Assembly: GCF_019977275.1 (NCBI RefSeq)
Contig: NZ_AP024650.1
Location: forward strand, 3,100,001 to 3,164,000
Direction of reading: 5' to 3'
DNA: 64,000 nt
From: Arthrobacter sp. StoSoilB19
GTDB taxonomy: Bacteria; Actinomycetota; Actinomycetes; Actinomycetales; Micrococcaceae
Each line of letters starts with the position of its first letter. The first letter of the stretch is position 1. Positions 61,255 to 64,000 of this stretch are shown one piece after another. Under the pieces are notes generated by a model. It was not told where the DNA came from. It did not search any database and saw only the letters and a list, made by a program, of their open reading frames with translations. Made by a program: the position numbers and the translations under genes.

Positions 61255-61287
61255 AAGCCCCCGGAACCTTGCGGATTCCGGGGGCTT
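61255..61287 (-). terminator. Terminator between the small membrane genes and yidC-like gene
   Basis: Twelve-bp stem AAGCCCCCGGAA/TTCCGGGGGCTT with a 9-nt loop, followed on the minus strand by TTCCTGTTTCC. It would end transcription from the two small genes, with read-through possibly feeding the insertase gene. Confidence 0.75.
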
Positions 61288-61386
61288 GGCCGCCGCAGAC
61301 AGGTATTGGTGTGGGGAAGGCCAAGGGGGCAGACAGGACGTTCAGCGGCCCCTCCGCCCCATGTGTGGGACATGCAGGATGAATCT

Positions 61387-61578
61387 TCAGTCTGTTTGGA
61401 CGAAAAGGAAGAGGAAGAGGAAGGCAGCACCCATGGCTAAGCCGATCCACATGCTGATCAGGCGTGTCTTCTTGTACTGCCTGGTTTTGCCCCGCTGGTC
61501 TGCCATGAGCCACTGATCGTACAGCACCAGCGAGGCCACGATAATCGCGGCAGAAATCGATAAGTAGGTGAACGACAT
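61387..61578 (-). CDS. 63-residue two-helix membrane protein
   Basis: A small protein (MSFTYLSISAAIIVASLVLY...FLFLFLFVQTD) with an N-terminal hydrophobic helix, a short basic cytoplasmic loop (DQRGKTRQYKKTRL) and a second hydrophobic helix. No known family recognised. It is downstream of the 82-residue membrane protein and may share its transcript. Confidence 0.65.
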   Translation of the reverse strand: MSFTYLSISAAIIVASLVLYDQWLMADQRGKTRQYKKTRLISMWIGLAMGAAFLFLFLFVQTD

Positions 61579-61601
61579 GGCTCAATCTCGACCTGCGGGG
61601 C

Positions 61602-61850
61602 CTACAGAGCGTCACGCCCTTCAGTTTCTGATTTCACCCGATAGTGCCGCGCACGGCTCAGGATGATCCCAAGCCTGCTCACGCAGGCGATGACCAGAAC
61701 CGTGCCTGTTGCCACGAAAAAAATATCGACCCCGGTCCAGCCTTCCCAATCGAACCGCACCAGGGTTGGAATAAGCAGGCATAAGCCGAGGATGAAGCCC
61801 CACCAAGGCAGAATCCAGCCCTCGTGCCCGTCAGATGACGTAGTGCCCAT
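61602..61850 (-). CDS. 82-residue Trp-rich membrane protein
   Basis: A small protein starting MGTTSSDGHEGWILPWWGFI, with two predicted TM helices (the second is IFFVATGTVLVIACVSRLGI) and a basic C-terminus (RARHYRVKSETEGRDAL). The ATG at 61850 has AAGGTGG 7 nt upstream. No known family recognised. A promoter candidate lies at 62051-62079. The 338 bp from 61851 to 62188 contain that promoter and the tRNA-Met terminator but no other gene I can support. Confidence 0.65.
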   Translation of the reverse strand: MGTTSSDGHEGWILPWWGFILGLCLLIPTLVRFDWEGWTGVDIFFVATGTVLVIACVSRLGIILSRARHYRVKSETEGRDAL

Positions 61851-62038
61851 GCTTCCACCTTCCCAATAGGGCGTCCACGGAGCTTCCTGGTGTGGTGAGG
61901 CGGGCGGCCGCCGTAAGGAACCACCCGCCTCGTCCAGCAGCTGGGGAGTCAAAGCCAGCGGCTGGGTACTTTATCTACAGGCCAAGCAGCCTGTTGTGCC
62001 CTGACGGGCCCTAATATGGCGTGACATATGCCACTTTT

Positions 62039-62079
62039 CTGCTCAGTCCAACCTAATAGTAAGCATGCTGAGCAGTCAA
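62039..62079 (-). promoter_or_regulatory. Promoter candidate with inverted repeat upstream of the small membrane genes
   Basis: Minus-strand TTGACT (62074-62079) and TTAGGT (62051-62056) are spaced by 17 bp. An inverted repeat CTGCTCAG (62039-62046)/CTGAGCAG (62068-62075) flanks the -10 and touches the -35. The region is A/T-richer than its surroundings. Confidence 0.4.
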
Positions 62080-62150
62080 CACCGGCCGCTTAGATAAGTG
62101 CCTTGAAGTCGAGACGCCGCTAGAGATGGATGGACTTGCAGCAAACAGAA

Positions 62151-62182
62151 AAGCCCCCGGGATCCATGGATCCCGGGGGCTT
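62151..62182 (-). terminator. Terminator of tRNA-Met
   Basis: A 32-nt perfect palindrome (AAGCCCCCGGGATCCA and its complement, no spacer) lies 6 nt past the tRNA-Met 3' end and is followed on the minus strand by TTCTGTTTG. Confidence 0.8.
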
Positions 62183-62188
62183 AGCCTG

Positions 62189-62262
62189 TAGCGGTGGGGA
62201 GGCTCGATCTCCCGACCTCACGATTATGAGTCGTGCGCTCTAACCAACTGAGCTACACCGCC
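62189..62262 (-). tRNA. tRNA-Met (CAT), elongator
   Basis: 74-nt cloverleaf: acceptor GGCGGTG paired with CACCGCT, D-arm GCTCAGTTGGTTAGAGC, anticodon loop CTCATAA giving CAT. The first base pair (G-T) and the rest of the acceptor argue against an initiator tRNA; a tRNA-Ile2 (modified CAT) is less likely from the overall sequence. Confidence 0.92.
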
Positions 62263-62271
62263 ACGAATGAG

Positions 62272-62311
62272 AAAAACCTGCGTCAAGCCGGTCAAACCGC
62301 CTTGACGCAGG
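62272..62311 (-). terminator. Terminator of tRNA-Thr
   Basis: Eleven-bp perfect stem (CCTGCGTCAAG and its complement) around a 13-nt loop, followed on the minus strand by TTTTTCTC. It lies 12 nt after the tRNA-Thr 3' end, so each tRNA has its own terminator. Confidence 0.85.
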
Positions 62312-62322
62312 CCCTCATTCAG

Positions 62323-62394
62323 AGCCCCCCACCGGAATCGATCCGGTGACCTCGTTCTTACCAAGAACGCGCTCTACCACTGAGCTAGGGGGGC
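62323..62394 (-). tRNA. tRNA-Thr (GGT)
   Basis: 72-nt cloverleaf: acceptor GCCCCCC paired with GGGGGGC, anticodon loop TTGGTAA giving GGT, T-loop CCGGATCGATTCCGG. It follows a promoter at 62406-62434 and is read on the minus strand before tRNA-Met. Confidence 0.95.
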
Positions 62395-62405
62395 AACGAG
62401 TAAAT

Positions 62406-62434
62406 ACTCTACCGGAAGATTTACGCACCAACAA
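62406..62434 (-). promoter_or_regulatory. Promoter candidate for the tRNA-Thr gene
   Basis: Minus-strand TTGTTG (62429-62434) and TAGAGT (62406-62411) are 17 bp apart, with the predicted transcription start about 5 nt before the tRNA. Confidence 0.55.
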
Positions 62435-62631
62435 ATCGGCGCCCGGAGCCCCTTCCGGACGGTCGGGCAAGTGCTTTTCCGGGCTGCGGAAGCGTGTTTT
62501 TCCGCGGAATTCCGGGGCTGGAGGGGTGATGGGAAGCAGGGCGGACGACGGCGGCAGGCGCCTTCCCAGGGCCCCTCGCCACCGTGCCGAAGCCCGAATG
62601 TGGCGAGTCCCACACCCGTGCGGTTAAACGC

Positions 62632-62661
62632 CGATGGGCCGGCTCGAAAGCCGGCCCATCG
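62632..62661 (-). terminator. Terminator after the DEAD-box helicase gene
   Basis: A 13-bp perfect stem (CGATGGGCCGGCT with its complement) around a CGAA tetraloop lies 29 nt beyond the helicase stop. The T tract on the minus strand is weak (GCGTTTAACC). Confidence 0.7.
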
Positions 62662-62689
62662 CCGTCGTCAATTCCTCAACGCCGGGGGT

Positions 62690-64000
62690 TTACCACTTGC
62701 CCTTGCGGTTGAAGTCGCGGTGCCCGCCCTCGCTGCCGCTGCGGGGCTTGCGGGAGCCGTCGCCGTGGCCGCCGAAGCGGGAGTCGCCCGACTGGCCGCG
62801 GTCGCTGAAGGAGCGCTCGCTGTACGAACGGCCGCCGCGGTCAGCGGAGGACCGCTCGCCGTCGTTCTTGCGGAATTCCTTCTTGAACCCGCCGTTGCCC
62901 TTGAAGTTGCCTCCCCGGTCGCCGCCGCGGCTGCCCTGGTAGGCGCCGCGGTCACCGGACGGCTTGCGGCCGTTGTCCAGTTCGAGGTGGATCAGCTCGC
63001 CGCCGATCCGCGTGCGGGACAGGGCCTTCAGCTGGTCGGGGCTCAGGTCCGCGGGCAGCTCCACCAGGGAGTGGTCCGAGCGGATGTCGATGCCGCCGAT
63101 CTGCGCGGAGGAGATGCCGCCTTCGTTGGCAATGGCGCCCACGATGGAGCCGGGCATGACGCGCTGGCGGCGTCCCACCGCGATCCGGTAGGTGGCATTG
63201 CCCTCGGTCAGCGCACGGGTCGGCCCACGTGAGCCGAAGCCGTCCTTGGAGCGCTCGCGCTTCTGGAATTCAGGAGCGGCAGGCAGTTCCTTGACCAGCA
63301 GCGGCTGCCCGCCCTGCGCCATCACGGCAAGGGCGGCAGCGATTTCTGCTGCGGGAACGTTGTGCTCCTCCTCGTAGGAGGCGATGAGGTCCCGGAACGC
63401 CGCGACGTCCTCGGAGGCGAGGGTCTCGGTGATGCGCTCGGCGAACTTGCCCAGGCGCAGCGTGTTGACGGTCTCGGCCGTGGGCAGGTGCATCTGCTCC
63501 ACCGGCTGGCGGGTGGCCTTTTCGATGGAACGCAGCAGGTACTTCTCCCGCGGCGTCATGAACAGGATGGCGTCACCGGAACGGCCTGCACGGCCGGTAC
63601 GGCCGATGCGGTGCACGTAGGACTCGGTGTCGTGCGGGATGTCGTAGTTGATGACGTGGCTGATGCGTTCCACGTCAAGGCCACGGGCGGCGACGTCGGT
63701 GGCCACCAGGATGTCGATGCGGCCTTCCTTCAGCGCGTCGACGGTCCGCTCGCGCTGCTGCTGCGGGATGTCACCGTTGATGGCGGCGGCCTGGAAACCG
63801 CGGGACTTCAGCTTGTCAGCAAGGTCCTCGGTGGCCATCTTGGTGCGCACGAAGGCGATGACGCCGTCGAAGTCTTCCACCTCGAGGATGCGGGTCATGG
63901 CGTCGAGCTTGTGCGGGCCCATGACCTGCAGGTACCGCTGGCGGGTGTTGGCACCGGTGGTGGTCTTGGACTTGACGGAGATCTCGGCGGGATCGTTCAG
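62690..64000 (-). CDS. DEAD-box RNA helicase (5' end outside window)
   Basis: The C-terminal 436 residues of a DeaD/CsdA-type RNA helicase; the start lies beyond base 64000. The RecA-2 helicase domain shows motif IVa-V (ILVATDVAARGLDVERISHV) and VI (HRIGRTGRAGRSGDAILF); a DbpA-like RNA-binding domain follows (ATYRIAVGRRQRVMPGSIVG, IGGIDIRSDHSLVELP), and the tail is Gly/Arg/Ser/Asp-rich (RGG-like repeats), typical of cold-shock helicases that unwind mRNA and assist ribosome assembly. Motifs I and II (DEAD) are outside the window. Confidence 0.95.
   Translation of the reverse strand: MNDPAEISVKSKTTTGANTRQRYLQVMGPHKLDAMTRILEVEDFDGVIAFVRTKMATEDLADKLKSRGFQAAAINGDIPQQQRERTVDALKEGRIDILVATDVAARGLDVERISHVINYDIPHDTESYVHRIGRTGRAGRSGDAILFMTPREKYLLRSIEKATRQPVEQMHLPTAETVNTLRLGKFAERITETLASEDVAAFRDLIASYEEEHNVPAAEIAAALAVMAQGGQPLLVKELPAAPEFQKRERSKDGFGSRGPTRALTEGNATYRIAVGRRQRVMPGSIVGAIANEGGISSAQIGGIDIRSDHSLVELPADLSPDQLKALSRTRIGGELIHLELDNGRKPSGDRGAYQGSRGGDRGGNFKGNGGFKKEFRKNDGERSSADRGGRSYSERSFSDRGQSGDSRFGGHGDGSRKPRSGSEGGHRDFNRKGKW

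Overview
This window is chromosomal DNA of a high-G+C actinobacterium, most likely a member of the Micrococcaceae close to Arthrobacter/Pseudarthrobacter. The grounds are a mycothiol synthase (mshD), a GlnR-type orphan regulator, actinobacterial RpoB/RpoC, strong G/C bias at third codon positions, frequent GTG/TTG starts, and many genes whose -10 box lies only 6-7 nt before the start codon, a layout that predicts leaderless mRNAs. The genus is an inference. I see no prophage, integrase, insertion sequence or CRISPR array.

Layout. (1) 1-14,864: the transcription/translation core on the minus strand: tRNA-Trp, secE, nusG, rplK, rplA, then two tandem GNAT genes, the L10-leader operon rplJ-rplL, and rpoB-rpoC (rpoC runs off the window). 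A thiolase-ybaK pair and a small lipoprotein gene interrupt the series. (2) 15,027-20,862: an aminotransferase, a cluster of inverted terminator repeats, and a PspC-type envelope-stress module: response regulator and PspC-histidine kinase fusion, divergent from a PspC/toastrack-like protein and two small membrane proteins. (3) 21,002-28,144: pfkA, transporters, YgfZ-like folate protein, flavodoxin-fold reductase, nitrobindin and small membrane proteins. (4) 28,338-34,948: glnR with a structured leader, mshD, ppk1, a MutT1-like Nudix/phosphatase fusion, thyA and dfrA. (5) 35,172-37,505: a short accessory stretch with a truncated WXG100-like gene, a VOC protein-HxlR regulator pair under a palindromic operator, and an APH-family kinase. 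(6) 37,756-46,698: an E. coli-type asd, an AbiEi/DUF559 protein, an AlkZ-like protein, murB, an MFS transporter, hadA/hadB dehydratase subunits, a DUF2797 protein and a CitE-like lyase. (7) 46,867-50,866: aldo/keto reductase and GH13 glucosidase facing a ROK regulator. (8) 51,603-59,735: a complete respiratory nitrate reductase operon narGHJI plus narK, preceded by a perfect 10+10 bp palindrome. (9) 60,413-64,000: a second YidC-like insertase with two tiny membrane proteins, tRNA-Met, tRNA-Thr and a DEAD-box RNA helicase cut by the window end.

Most genes are conserved housekeeping or metabolic genes. The most interesting signals are regulatory: the nar palindrome, the recurrent leaderless promoters, the HxlR operator embedded in a leaderless promoter, the structured glnR leader and the terminator-repeat cluster. 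Among genes, the PspC module, the short YidC paralogue with its two small partners, and the truncated WXG100 gene stand out. I did not find a clearly new multi-gene defence or mobile system.
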